DNA from: Polynucleobacter sp. UK-Mo-2m-Kol15
GTDB taxonomy: Bacteria; Pseudomonadota; Gammaproteobacteria; Burkholderiales; Burkholderiaceae
Reading direction: 5' to 3'
NCBI RefSeq assembly: GCF_018881505.1
Contig: NZ_JACVQC010000001.1
Location: 186,001-250,000, forward strand
DNA length: 64,000 bases
Both the position numbers and the translations under genes were made by a program. Positions 11,378-19,581 of this stretch are shown here, one piece after another; the stretch's first letter is position 1; every line of letters begins with the position of its first letter. The notes beneath the pieces were generated by a model. The model made no database searches, was not told the origin of the DNA, and worked only from the letters and a program-made list of their open reading frames with translations.

Positions 11378-12115
11378 ATGGAAGAAAAAATTCGTGTATC
11401 TAAGCTGCTCTCTGAGCTAGGCCTATGCTCCCGACGCGAGGCAGACTCATATATTGAGCAAGGCTTAGTCACCGTTGATGGCGAAGTGGTCAATGAATTG
11501 GGCTCTCGGGCTTTTCGCCATCAGAAGATTGAGCTTCAGTCTGGCGCCAAAGCGCAGCAAGCATCACGAATTACCGTCATTCTCAACAAGCCAGTTGGGT
11601 TCATCTCTCACTATGATGACGAGCAAGAATATCAACCTGCTGCCTCGCTCATTACTCCAGATAATTACTTTGCTAGCCCTCTTGATAAGGGGCGTAACCC
11701 ACGCTTTAATACCCGCGGCCTAGCGCCTGCTGGTCGCCTTGACATTGACTCCACAGGCATGTTGGTGCTGACTCAGGACGGTCGTATTGCGAAGCTACTG
11801 ATTGGTGAAAACAGCCCAATTGAAAAAGAGTATTTGGTTCGAGTTGAGGGCGCACTCTCTTTTGACAATTTAGACCGGCTCAAACATGGCCTGGAATTGG
11901 ACGGCGTTGTTTTAAAACCTGCCCAAGTTAGCTGGCAGAACGAAGATCAGCTTCGCTTTGTTCTGAGAGAGGGTCGCAAGCGTCAAATTCGTCGTATGTG
12001 CGAAATGGTTGGACTAAGAGTTTTAGGTCTTAAGCGCGTTCGCATGGGTAGGATTTCTCTAGGCGCCCTTCCTCCGGGGAAATGGCGCTTTGTAAGGCCT
12101 GAAGAGCAATTCTAA
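11378..12115 (+). CDS. RNA pseudouridine synthase, RsuA/RluB/RluE/RluF family
   Basis: Enzyme converting a specific rRNA uridine to pseudouridine. I chose ATG 11378 rather than TTG 11348 because the S4 RNA-binding domain begins directly after it (RVSKLLSELGLCSRREAD). The 245-residue protein continues with the catalytic motif GRLDIDSTG, where the Asp is the nucleophile, and EGRKRQIRRMCE near the C-terminus. The GRLD-x-DS form and the arrangement after RQIRRMCE look closest to RluF. The exact site modified is an inference. Confidence 0.92.
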   Translation: MEEKIRVSKLLSELGLCSRREADSYIEQGLVTVDGEVVNELGSRAFRHQKIELQSGAKAQQASRITVILNKPVGFISHYDDEQEYQPAASLITPDNYFASPLDKGRNPRFNTRGLAPAGRLDIDSTGMLVLTQDGRIAKLLIGENSPIEKEYLVRVEGALSFDNLDRLKHGLELDGVVLKPAQVSWQNEDQLRFVLREGRKRQIRRMCEMVGLRVLGLKRVRMGRISLGALPPGKWRFVRPEEQF

Positions 12116-12129
12116 GAGCCGCACCCGCT

Positions 12130-12135
12130 TATAAT
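12130..12135 (+). promoter_or_regulatory. Probable -10 element of prfC
   Basis: A perfect TATAAT lies 24-29 bases before the proposed ATT start of prfC. No convincing -35 element is visible 17 bases upstream. If used, the 5' leader would be only about 10-20 nt long, which bears on how the unusual start is recognised. Confidence 0.45.
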
Positions 12136-12158
12136 CTGTCAATTAGATTAAGCGCAGA

Positions 12159-13793
12159 ATTACCATCGACACCATCACCTCCAGCACCCCCGGCGTAGAA
12201 GTTTTAAGACGTCGCAGCTTCGCCATCATCTCTCACCCAGATGCTGGCAAGACCACGCTCACCGAAAAACTATTGTTATACGCAGGAGCAATTCAGATTG
12301 CTGGTAGCGTAAAGGCGCGCAAAGCAAGTCGGCATGCCACTTCCGACTGGATGGAAATTGAGAAACAGCGCGGAATTTCTGTAGCTAGCTCGGTAATGCA
12401 AATGGAATATCGAGATTGCATTATTAATCTTTTAGATACACCGGGCCACCAGGATTTTTCAGAAGACACCTATCGCGTGTTGACCGCTGTAGATTCTGCA
12501 CTCATGGTAATAGATGCTGCCAATGGCGTGGAATCACAAACCTTACGCCTACTTGAGGTCTGTCGTGCTCGGAATACGCCAATCCTCACCTTCATCAATA
12601 AAATGGATCGCGAAGTAAAGCCACCCATGGAATTGATGGATGAGATTGAAACTGCCCTTGGCATTGAAGTGGTTCCTTTTACTTGGCCAGTGGGCATGGG
12701 TAAATCATTTGCTGGCGTGCTTGATATTGCCAATTCTCAAATGCGCATGTTTAAGGCTGGGGAAGATCGTGTAACTGAAGATTCGCATGCAATTGTTGAT
12801 GTCAATGACCCCGCTTTGAAAGAGCGCTTGGGCAGCGATCTTGAAAATGCAATTGCAGAAGTTGATTTGATAAAAAATGCAATGCCGACATTTGATCGAG
12901 AAGCTTTTTTAGCGGGTCGTCAGTCGCCGGTATTCTTTGGCTCAGCCATTAATAATTTTGGTGTGCGTGAAATTCTTAATACCTTAGTGGAGCTTGCACC
13001 ATCACCAGGATCACGCAAAGCATTACAGCGAGAAGTCAGTCCGGCGGAAAATAAATTCTCAGCAGTGGTCTTTAAAATTCAAGCAAATATGGATCCAGCG
13101 CATCGAGATCGCGTTGCCTTCTTGCGCATCTGCTCTGGACATTTCGAGCGCGGTATGAAGCTCAAGATTTGTCGCAATGGCAAAGAAGTGCGTACTAATA
13201 ATGCCTTATCCTTCTTGTCACAACGCCGCGATATTTTGGATGAAGCATTCCCTGGCGACATTATTGGCCTACCAAATCATGGGCTACTTAGGCTTGGTGA
13301 CACACTTACTGAAGGCGAGCAATTGCAATTCACTGGCTTACCATTTTTTGCGCCAGAAATTTTCCGCATGGTGGAGTCTGCCGATCCATTGCGCTCTAAA
13401 CAATTACGTACAGGCTTAATGCAGCTTGGCGAAGAGGGTGCGATTCAGGTATTTCGTCCGATGATGGGTGGCACCATGCTACTCGGCGCATTTGGACAGC
13501 TTCAGTTTGAGGTAGTAAGTCATCGCCTGCAAACTGAGTACGGCGCTGAAGTACGCTTACTTCCTGCGCGCTATAACTTAGCTCGCTGGGTAAGCTCAGA
13601 GGATCCTGTGGCACTCAAGAAATTTATACAAGAAAATATTCACCGCATGGCGGAGGATGTTGTTGGGGCTTCGGTATTTTTAGCTAGCCACAAATCTGAA
13701 TTGGATGTTGCTCAACAGCGCTGGGAATCCATTCAATTTCATGCCTTGAGAGAGCATGCAGGCTTGATCTATCAATCAGATCTTGCTGGTTAA
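12159..13793 (+). CDS. prfC: Peptide chain release factor 3, probable ATT start
   Basis: GTPase that removes RF1 and RF2 from the ribosome after termination. The G1 P-loop SHPDAGKT is encoded at 12231-12254, followed by the switch motif EKQRGISV, the G3 motif DTPGHQDF and the G4 motif NKMDRE. The first ATG, GTG or TTG in this frame (TTG 12273) lies after the P-loop and cannot be the true start. Between the in-frame TAG at 12144 and the P-loop there are only ATT (12147, 12159) and ATC codons. From 12159 the protein is 544 residues, close to other RF3 proteins. Confidence 0.9.
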   Translation: MTIDTITSSTPGVEVLRRRSFAIISHPDAGKTTLTEKLLLYAGAIQIAGSVKARKASRHATSDWMEIEKQRGISVASSVMQMEYRDCIINLLDTPGHQDFSEDTYRVLTAVDSALMVIDAANGVESQTLRLLEVCRARNTPILTFINKMDREVKPPMELMDEIETALGIEVVPFTWPVGMGKSFAGVLDIANSQMRMFKAGEDRVTEDSHAIVDVNDPALKERLGSDLENAIAEVDLIKNAMPTFDREAFLAGRQSPVFFGSAINNFGVREILNTLVELAPSPGSRKALQREVSPAENKFSAVVFKIQANMDPAHRDRVAFLRICSGHFERGMKLKICRNGKEVRTNNALSFLSQRRDILDEAFPGDIIGLPNHGLLRLGDTLTEGEQLQFTGLPFFAPEIFRMVESADPLRSKQLRTGLMQLGEEGAIQVFRPMMGGTMLLGAFGQLQFEVVSHRLQTEYGAEVRLLPARYNLARWVSSEDPVALKKFIQENIHRMAEDVVGASVFLASHKSELDVAQQRWESIQFHALREHAGLIYQSDLAG

Positions 13794-13795
13794 AT

Positions 13796-14044
13796 CTAAC
13801 GTGGGCTTGATTGCGGCCACCTGCAATCGAATATCGTCACTAACTGCGTATCGCTCTCTCTAAAAGAAGCGGTCTTACCGTATTGCGCGCAATACGCGCT
13901 AGCCTTTGTCGTGAGTGAGGCGATAGACTCACCGTCACTATTTAAAAAGGTGACGTGATTCGAATCTGATGCGTTGGTATAAACCGCAGCACAAGCATTC
14001 AAGCTCACCACCCATACCAATAAAAAGCTCCTAAGATTCATCAT
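13796..14044 (-). CDS. Hypothetical small exported protein
   Basis: I do not recognise this 82-residue protein. It has a hydrophobic signal-like N-terminus (about residues 5-20) ending in SLNACAAV. This could be a lipobox with lipidated Cys18, or a signal peptidase I site. The mature part contains two more cysteines (AYCAQYGK and FDCRW), suggesting a disulfide outside the cytoplasm. It converges with prfC, the two stop codons being two bases apart. Confidence 0.68.
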   Translation of the reverse strand: MMNLRSFLLVWVVSLNACAAVYTNASDSNHVTFLNSDGESIASLTTKASAYCAQYGKTASFRESDTQLVTIFDCRWPQSSPR

Positions 14045-14079
14045 ATCAATACTCTTATTTAGTAAGCGTTTTCGCTTAC

Positions 14080-14307
14080 CTATAAATGAAGCTTCTTCAC
14101 CAAACTATCCGTGAGTTTGATGGAAAGCGGACGATAGATCAAAATGCAAAAAAACGCAACTGGGTAAGCAACTGCCCAAGCTTCTAAGCACGCCGAAAAG
14201 AAATTCTGTTCAATGCCGACTCTTACCAAAGTGGTGGCCAAAGTAATGCTCAATGACATCAGCCCACTCATGATGGCAGCAAAGATTAAATTAGAAATAT
14301 TCATCAT
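14080..14307 (-). CDS. DUF2798 family small membrane protein
   Basis: The 75-residue protein has two hydrophobic segments (about 6-28 and 42-60). Its pattern, with IMSGLMSLSITLATTLVRVG near the start and FSACLEAWAVAYPVAFF in the second segment, fits the DUF2798 family, whose function is unknown. It lies 35 bp downstream of nothing obvious and may be co-transcribed with the following small exported protein gene. Confidence 0.72.
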   Translation of the reverse strand: MMNISNLIFAAIMSGLMSLSITLATTLVRVGIEQNFFSACLEAWAVAYPVAFFCILIYRPLSIKLTDSLVKKLHL

Positions 14308-14433
14308 GATCTAATCATAGCGCCTAGCCAGCATAACTGTTATTCTGATTTGTGATCACTATTCCGCGCCCTACTTAGGGGAGTCTACTGAGCAAGCTCA
14401 GGGGTTCATCATTTCAAGACTCTAGGAAAATAT

Positions 14434-14640
14434 ATGGCAGTTGGCCAAAATCAAAGAAATAGAAAAAACGACCCCATGGTTAGCAAAACTGGAAAAGCTA
14501 AATTGGGTCCGCTTACCGTCGCTCAACTCAGTAAGCTACTTGAATCAAGTACCAAACCCAAAGAGAAGGCAAAGATTCAAAGGGCTCTGAATAAGCGCCC
14601 TCCGGCCTCGACACCTAGCCCTGAAGTCGTTGCAGCCTAA
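14434..14640 (+). CDS. Hypothetical small basic protein
   Basis: The 68-residue protein is rich in Lys and Pro with no membrane segment. The centre (LTVAQLSKLLESSTKPKEKAK) is likely helical, and the ends look disordered. I do not recognise the family. A dedicated terminator follows directly, which supports it being an expressed gene. Confidence 0.65.
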   Translation: MAVGQNQRNRKNDPMVSKTGKAKLGPLTVAQLSKLLESSTKPKEKAKIQRALNKRPPASTPSPEVVAA

Positions 14641-14645
14641 GCACT

Positions 14646-14673
14646 AAGCCCCGAAATTACCGGGGCTTTTTTC
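14646..14673 (+). terminator. Rho-independent terminator after the small basic protein gene
   Basis: Eight-bp stem (AAGCCCCG with CGGGGCTT), 7-nt loop, then a run of T residues, directly downstream of the stop at 14640. Confidence 0.85.
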
Positions 14674-14693
14674 TTATGTAATATGCTCTCATC

Positions 14694-15189
14694 ATGAAAT
14701 CATCCCCCCAAATTCACTCCATCTATATTGCCTCTCTGGCAGGTGAGCCCATGGTGCGACTTACAGAGGCTGAGATTATTGCTGGCCAAGGTATTGCTGG
14801 GGATCGCTATGCGCTAGGGCGGGGTGCATTCTCGAAAACCAATCTGAAGATCCGCCATGTTTCTCTCATTGCACTCTCTGGTATCGAGTATGCCAATCGC
14901 CATCTCGTTGCTAAGCAAGAGGCAATTTTTGGGCAAGGCGATACACGTAGAAATCTTGTCATCAGCGGTATTTCTGAGGATGAGCTCAATAGCCTGGTCG
15001 GCAAACATTTTCATTTAGGGGGGCTCGCCTTTAAGGGCACTGAATTATGCGAACCTTGCCAGCGACCAGCCAATCTATTGAAAAGACCAGACTTTATGGA
15101 TAGCTTTGAAGGTAGGGGCGGAAGCACTTGAGTCTGGATCCCTTGTTTTAGGCGACCTTCTACTCTTTACAGAATCCAAAGAAAAGTAA
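14694..15189 (+). pseudogene. MOSC-domain protein, frameshifted near the C-terminus
   Basis: Member of the MOSC family, which relates to molybdenum cofactor sulfurases and YiiM-like proteins; the typical Cys occurs in CEPCQRPANLL. The first frame (14694-15131) ends prematurely right after FEGRGG. The +1 frame from 15118 continues with the expected C-terminal sequence AEALESGSLVLGDLLLF and stops at 15189. The break lies in a GGGG run in the conserved GRGG loop, and about two residues that usually follow GRGG are missing. This is either a recent inactivating indel or a sequencing error. Confidence 0.8.
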
Positions 15190-15208
15190 TTCAACCTAAA
15201 ATAGCCAT

Positions 15209-15856
15209 ATGGCCACTACAAAACTCTGCCTTATTCGCCATGGCGAAACTACCTGGAATACCGAAAGGCGTCTCCAGGGCCACACCGATATACCCCTTAA
15301 TGCCAATGGTGCGTTACAAGCGCGCCAAATGGCACAAGCGCTTAAAGATATCAAACTTACTTTTGATTTTTTATATACCAGCGATCTTAAGAGGGCAGCT
15401 GATACTGCAAATGCGGTTGTTGAATTATTCGGGATTGAGGCAAAGGTAGATAGCGCTTTACGTGAGCGACATTTTGGCGCACTACAAGGACTCTCCATTC
15501 CCGAGGCACCAGCACTGCGTCCGGATATTTGGCAAGCTCATATTGCCCGCGACTTAGAACATGATCTCGAGGGCGGTGAAAGCATTCGGCAATTTGCATT
15601 GCGCGTAGAAAATGCTCTAGAAAAAATCCAATCTCGGCACAGAGGTAAAACTATTTTGATAGTGAGTCATGGTGGCACACTTGACATGATGTACCGGCTT
15701 GCGAGCAAACAAGCCTTAAATACTGATAGGATAGTTTCGGTACCCAACGCTTCATTAAATTGGATTACCCATAGCGAAGTTGATGGCTGGGCTGTTGGGC
15801 AATGGGCGGATACCCGCCACCTTGATGGCCCCGCCCTAGAAAACGTTGATGCCTAA
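15209..15856 (+). CDS. Histidine phosphatase family protein (phosphoglycerate mutase-like)
   Basis: The 215-residue protein belongs to the branch-1 histidine phosphatases. The catalytic histidine lies in LIRHGETTWN (about residue 10), the acid residue in ALRERHFGALQG, and the second histidine in LIVSHGGTLD. This family includes cofactor-dependent phosphoglycerate mutases, CobC and various phosphatases. The sequence looks more like a GpmB/CobC-type phosphatase than a classic mutase, and I cannot name the substrate. It is followed by a strong hairpin terminator. Confidence 0.9.
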   Translation: MATTKLCLIRHGETTWNTERRLQGHTDIPLNANGALQARQMAQALKDIKLTFDFLYTSDLKRAADTANAVVELFGIEAKVDSALRERHFGALQGLSIPEAPALRPDIWQAHIARDLEHDLEGGESIRQFALRVENALEKIQSRHRGKTILIVSHGGTLDMMYRLASKQALNTDRIVSVPNASLNWITHSEVDGWAVGQWADTRHLDGPALENVDA

Positions 15857-15889
15857 GTATTAAAGTCACCCTTGGGTGACTTTAATACT
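15856..15889. terminator. Bidirectional terminator with a 16-bp perfect stem
   Basis: A perfect 16-bp inverted repeat with a two-base centre lies at 15856-15889, between the convergent phosphatase and H1-like genes. The outer arms are A/T-rich, so each strand presents a GC core followed by T-rich sequence. Confidence 0.85.
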
Positions 15890-15901
15890 TTCAGAAAAAA
15901 C

Positions 15902-16141
15902 TTATCTTCTGATATGTGCGTGACGAGCAGCATCTTGTGACATACCCTCACCTTTTGGCTTGCCTTCAATCGCCTCTTTTTCAGCAGTAATCTCTTTGCG
16001 GCGCTCTTTGCACGAACCGGCAATCTCTTGCAAAGCCTTACGCGCTCTGGCTGCAGAAGCCTTAATTCCTTTTCCCTGAAACTTCTCATTCTCTGATTGG
16101 TATGTTTCGAAAGCAGCAATTAACTTGTCATGATGGGACAT
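15902..16141 (-). CDS. Small basic histone H1-like protein
   Basis: The 79-residue highly charged protein has no membrane segment. The segment KASAARARKALQEIAGSCKE resembles the helical repeat of bacterial histone H1-like proteins (K-A-xx-ARARKALQEI), which suggests DNA binding. The C-terminus is rich in Gly, Lys and His. The similarity is judged by eye only. It is convergent with the phosphatase gene and a single-gene unit. Confidence 0.65.
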   Translation of the reverse strand: MSHHDKLIAAFETYQSENEKFQGKGIKASAARARKALQEIAGSCKERRKEITAEKEAIEGKPKGEGMSQDAARHAHIRR

Positions 16142-16213
16142 ATTTTTCCTTATAAATTATTAAAATAATCGACTTGAGAACACTTTAACCCAATCTATTG
16201 GAATCGCTCAAAT

Positions 16214-16975
16214 TTATTGAGTCCAGCGATTAATAATCTCTTTTAATTTTTCTGGGCCTAGCTCAGTAAGATAAAGGTTAAAGTCATCGCGTAGCTTAGA
16301 GCCTTTTTTGAAAGCAAATCCTAGATTATCAAATCCCACCACTTGGTAGCTACTACTAACCGGAAGATTTAAGGATTTTTGATAATTGGCTAGCATAACA
16401 CTGTCAACAAATACCAAGTCCACATTACCATTTTGTAAGGCAATTAATGCTTCTGTTGGCGATGGATATAACTTTACCCGTTCAACTGAATAGTAGCCTT
16501 TTGGCTGCAACACATTTTTTACATAATCATCAAAGACGCTGCCAGTTGGGTAGGCAATGCTATATTTTTTTAACTGCGATAAATCGGTAATCTTAATATT
16601 TCGGTTTTTTAAACCTATTAAATCCCATGTGCTGGTGAAGTAGGGCTTAGAAAAATCCATTACCTCTTTACGCTTATCGGTAATGGAGATTCCTGAGAAT
16701 GCTACATCGGCTTGTCCGCTGGTTACCGCACCTAGCATGCCCAGCCAATCGTACGCAGTCATTTTAAATGTGCAAGCCCTTGACTTACAGTAGCCTTCAA
16801 ATATCTCTAAGTCTATGCCCGTGTAATTACCATCTTTTTCAAAGAGCATTGGGGGTACTGCAGGGGATACGGCCACCCTTATCACGCTAGACTCCTGCTT
16901 AGAGCAAGCACCAAGCATCAATAAGGATACCAATAAGATAAGAGTATGGCGGGCAATTTTCATGGTGTTTTTCAA
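16214..16975 (-). CDS. Amino-acid-type extracellular solute-binding lipoprotein (family 3)
   Basis: Periplasmic binding protein of 253 residues of the kind that serves polar amino acid ABC transporters. It has a lipoprotein signal (LLMLGAC, lipidated Cys near 24), the motif VPPMLFEKDGNYTGIDLEIF, and the family signature QADVAFSGISITDKRKEVMDF. No permease or ATPase genes are adjacent, so it is an orphan binding protein. The ligand is not readable from the sequence. Confidence 0.9.
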   Translation of the reverse strand: MKNTMKIARHTLILLVSLLMLGACSKQESSVIRVAVSPAVPPMLFEKDGNYTGIDLEIFEGYCKSRACTFKMTAYDWLGMLGAVTSGQADVAFSGISITDKRKEVMDFSKPYFTSTWDLIGLKNRNIKITDLSQLKKYSIAYPTGSVFDDYVKNVLQPKGYYSVERVKLYPSPTEALIALQNGNVDLVFVDSVMLANYQKSLNLPVSSSYQVVGFDNLGFAFKKGSKLRDDFNLYLTELGPEKLKEIINRWTQ

Positions 16976-17011
16976 AGTAAATTAGATGGATCATATTATC
17001 AAGAATTAAAT

Positions 17012-17035
17012 ATAAAAAACCACCCGAAGGTGGTC
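17012..17035 (-). terminator. Rho-independent terminator downstream of panD
   Basis: Hairpin ACCACC-CGAA-GGTGGT at 17019-17034 with a T run on the minus strand. The same hairpin core recurs in this window at the tRNA-Phe gene and its relics, but here there is no tRNA-like sequence next to it. Confidence 0.75.
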
Positions 17036-17099
17036 TTTAGTTTTTTTATTCTTACTTACCAATATGCTGATATCTAATATTTATAGGATTAGTCAGACA

Positions 17100-17465
17100 T
17101 TAATTGACTTTCTTAATTTCTTTGATGGTATTGCCTTCACCTAACAAAACAATCTTGGGAACATGCTTTGCAAGCTCATCGTGGCTTACTTGGCCATATG
17201 TACAAATAATAAGGTGGTCGCCAACATGTGCCTTGCGAGCAGCAGCGCCATTCAAAGAAATAATCCCAGAGCCGCGCTTTGCTTTAATGATGTATGTTGA
17301 GAAACGTTCGCCATTATTAATGTTGTAGAGCTCGATCTTTTCAAACTCGCGCATATCGGCAGCATCAAGCAAGTCCTCATCGATTCCACACGAGCCCTCA
17401 TAGTGTAAGTCTGCCTCTGTCACAGTTGCTCTGTGAATTTTTCCTAACAACATAATGCGATTCAT
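17100..17465 (-). CDS. panD: Aspartate 1-decarboxylase proenzyme
   Basis: Makes beta-alanine from aspartate for pantothenate and CoA. The 121-residue proenzyme has the self-cleavage site Gly24-Ser25 in HYEGSCGID, where Ser25 becomes the pyruvoyl group. The essential Lys9 ([11 protein letters not shown]), Arg54 region ([13 protein letters not shown]) and Tyr58-type residues are in place. It is a monocistronic unit with its own terminator. Confidence 0.97.
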   Translation of the reverse strand: MNRIMLLGKIHRATVTEADLHYEGSCGIDEDLLDAADMREFEKIELYNINNGERFSTYIIKAKRGSGIISLNGAAARKAHVGDHLIICTYGQVSHDELAKHVPKIVLLGEGNTIKEIKKVN

Positions 17466-17555
17466 TCGTTTTCCTCAAGAATTTAAAGTGTGCCTTCTTT
17501 CAGCATTATTTGGCGACTATATTGCTATTTTCTCAAAAATTTTTGTAGTAACACC

Positions 17556-17583
17556 ACCAAAAAAAACCCCGTCTTCACGGGGT
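17556..17583 (-). terminator. Rho-independent terminator of the phasin gene
   Basis: Stem ACCCCG with CGGGGT and a six-base loop at 17566-17583. Reading on the minus strand it is followed by eight T residues (A run at 17558-17566 on the plus strand). It lies just downstream of the phasin stop. Confidence 0.85.
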
Positions 17584-17608
17584 CTTCTATATATCTATTA
17601 TCTACTAA

Positions 17609-18166
17609 TTACTTGGCGTTGCTTTTTGCTGCCTTGGTGGCCTGACTGAATTGACCCTGGGCATTCTTCATTACGGTTTCTACACTTTTTTCAAAGTTTG
17701 CAAAGGCATCTTGAGTCGTTGAACGCACCTGATCGAAATTTTGCATTGCTGTATTGAATGCAGATGTAAATGCGCTCACATATGCCTCCGATCCAGCTGG
17801 CGCCTTTGATGTTGCTGTGGCGATAAAACTCTTCAAGTCATCCTGTGATTGATCAATAGCAGCCTCCACAGCCTCAACTAACTCTTGGTTTCCGCGTCGC
17901 AGCACTGCTGCTATTTTTTTCTGATAAGCAGCTACTTCAGCGATAGCTTCTTGGACTTCTGGGCTTTGCAGAAGGTCTAAAGCTGCTTTTGCATCCTTGC
18001 CCTTCAATAACTCAGCGGCTTTCGCCTGGGCATTTGCCACAGCTTGCTGAGCTGCTTGGTAATGAATTTCTCCCAGCTCTTGAGCATTCTCAAGAGCAGT
18101 TTGACCCAGTGCACGTGCGCTTTCTACGGATTTAGCTTGATTTTCTGCAAATTGATTTTTGAACAT
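17609..18166 (-). CDS. phaP: Phasin family protein
   Basis: Amphipathic helical protein of 185 residues of the phasin family, which coats polyhydroxyalkanoate granules. It is almost entirely Ala-, Gln- and Glu-rich helix (AQELGEIHYQAAQQAVANAQ), starts MFKNQFAENQAKSVESA, and has no membrane segment or cysteine. No PHA synthase is nearby. A granule role is inferred from the family. The 228-bp region upstream (18167-18394) holds no gene. Confidence 0.87.
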   Translation of the reverse strand: MFKNQFAENQAKSVESARALGQTALENAQELGEIHYQAAQQAVANAQAKAAELLKGKDAKAALDLLQSPEVQEAIAEVAAYQKKIAAVLRRGNQELVEAVEAAIDQSQDDLKSFIATATSKAPAGSEAYVSAFTSAFNTAMQNFDQVRSTTQDAFANFEKSVETVMKNAQGQFSQATKAAKSNAK

Positions 18167-18394
18167 AGTATTTCCTTTAAGAGGTTATTTGTTGCACTGC
18201 ATCATATTAATAGTTTATTTTGGGCATAGCAAGGAAAAATTGCTGCAAAGCAACATATAGGCTTACACACGGAGTAATGCACTGCGAAAAAGCGCCGCTA
18301 CATTACATTTACAGAGTTTTTGGGCTGAGATTGCTGCCCTTTTGCCCCAAGTCTTAGACTCCTAATGCCGGGAGAATGGGGTTTGCTAAAAAAA

Positions 18395-18955
18395 TTATGC
18401 GGGATTATTTTTTAAATAGTTCACCACCCACTCTGGATCGCTGTCGCTTGGAAAGATGGGGTAATGGACAACTTCGATCACACCATTATTCACAATGAGG
18501 GTGAGGCGCTTTAACAAGGTCATTCCAGCGGCAACAAAAGTAGGCAATTGCAAAGCGCGCTGAAGCAGATAACTATCATCACTTAACACTGGAAAAGGTA
18601 AATGGAGACGATCTGCCATTTCTTGCTGGTATTCAGTGGATTGCACACTCAAGCCTACAACTTCCGCACCCAGTGAGCGTAGCTCTTGGTAGTGATCTCT
18701 AAATGCGCAGCTCTGTGGGGTGCATCCCCTGGCTCCTGGGATTTGGTCCCATCCATCCGGGAGTGCGACATTAGGCTGGCCCGTCATAGGGTAGCAGTAA
18801 ATCACTAAGCGGCCTTTCACCTTGCTGAGGGGAAATTGGATACTCGTAGTTGCGCTCAATGAGATTGCAGGCAAGGCCATGCCCACCAGATGATCGGCAG
18901 CACCATCATCCTGGGGAACAGGAAGATCGTTAGGTAATTGACTAAGGTTTTTCAT
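18395..18955 (-). CDS. Peroxiredoxin (AhpC/TSA-type redoxin)
   Basis: Thiol peroxidase of 186 residues. The fold is a redoxin with the peroxidatic Cys in GARGCTPQSC, preceded by a strand and a YPMTGQP segment. The second Cys five residues later suggests a BCP- or Prx-Q-like intrahelical disulfide. The motif AEVVGLSVQSTEYQQE follows, as in the family. It lies in a group with the START-like and DUF1003 genes, all on the minus strand. Confidence 0.88.
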   Translation of the reverse strand: MKNLSQLPNDLPVPQDDGAADHLVGMALPAISLSATTSIQFPLSKVKGRLVIYCYPMTGQPNVALPDGWDQIPGARGCTPQSCAFRDHYQELRSLGAEVVGLSVQSTEYQQEMADRLHLPFPVLSDDSYLLQRALQLPTFVAAGMTLLKRLTLIVNNGVIEVVHYPIFPSDSDPEWVVNYLKNNPA

Positions 18956-18985
18956 AAATTAAATCTTAACCTACTGAGGCTTAAT

Positions 18986-19552
18986 TTATCTACAAGCTTT
19001 TGCCGATGCCGACTTCTTTAGAGAGGCTGTTTCAGCCATTGCCTCAAACTGCTGCCGCAGTCCATTTTTAATGAAGAATTCAATTACTACGGATGGCACT
19101 AAAGAGTTTGGCTCAACTTGCGCATCATATTTAAACGTCGTGAAATTCTTCTCGGGTAATAGTTGCCAACTTCCCTTGTAATACTTTGTGTCTCCATTCA
19201 CCTGCTCAAACAGCAATGCCTTGCTAGGAAACTCTAGGTACTCCAATTCAGAGCGTACCTCAAATGAGATGAACAGCACTCTTTCTTCTAGTAAACGGGC
19301 GACCCTCACTTTATTCCCCGATCTTGAGAGCACCTTTGAATCTACTATGCCAGGTAAATTTTTGGCACCCTCATAGTCGGTAATAAATGCAAAAGCTTCG
19401 CATGGGCTAATTGGGACTTCATAGCTCGCATTCACCTGAAAGCGATCACCTAATCTAGTGACGGCCACCTTTAATCCGTAAGGATTCGACGACTCTTGAG
19501 CGAAGGCAATGCCAGACAATGTAATCAGAAATAAATAGAGGGCCTGCTTCAT
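18986..19552 (-). CDS. Exported START/SRPBCC-like (cyclase/dehydrase family) protein
   Basis: The 188-residue protein has a signal peptide (cleavage probably after FAQE near residue 20). A hot-dog-like lipid-binding domain follows, with the pattern FAFITDYEGAKNLPGIVDSK seen in polyketide cyclase/coenzyme Q-binding proteins. It ends with a basic tail. The ligand is unknown; this family often binds hydrophobic molecules at the envelope. Confidence 0.75.
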   Translation of the reverse strand: MKQALYLFLITLSGIAFAQESSNPYGLKVAVTRLGDRFQVNASYEVPISPCEAFAFITDYEGAKNLPGIVDSKVLSRSGNKVRVARLLEERVLFISFEVRSELEYLEFPSKALLFEQVNGDTKYYKGSWQLLPEKNFTTFKYDAQVEPNSLVPSVVIEFFIKNGLRQQFEAMAETASLKKSASAKACR

Positions 19553-19581
19553 GCCAGATTTTTAGAGCGCATTAATATGGC

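Noticed and set aside
12273..13793. prfC starting at TTG 12273
   Set aside because: This would delete the GTP-binding P-loop encoded just upstream in the same frame.
15853..16119. Minus-strand frame of 88 codons overlapping the H1-like gene
   Set aside because: It reads the same DNA in another frame and crosses the terminator. The H1-like frame has the more plausible protein.
17012..17035. Hairpin after panD as another tRNA-Phe relic
   Set aside because: Only the hairpin core is shared. Neither the trailer nor any tRNA-like sequence is next to it, so it is an ordinary terminator.
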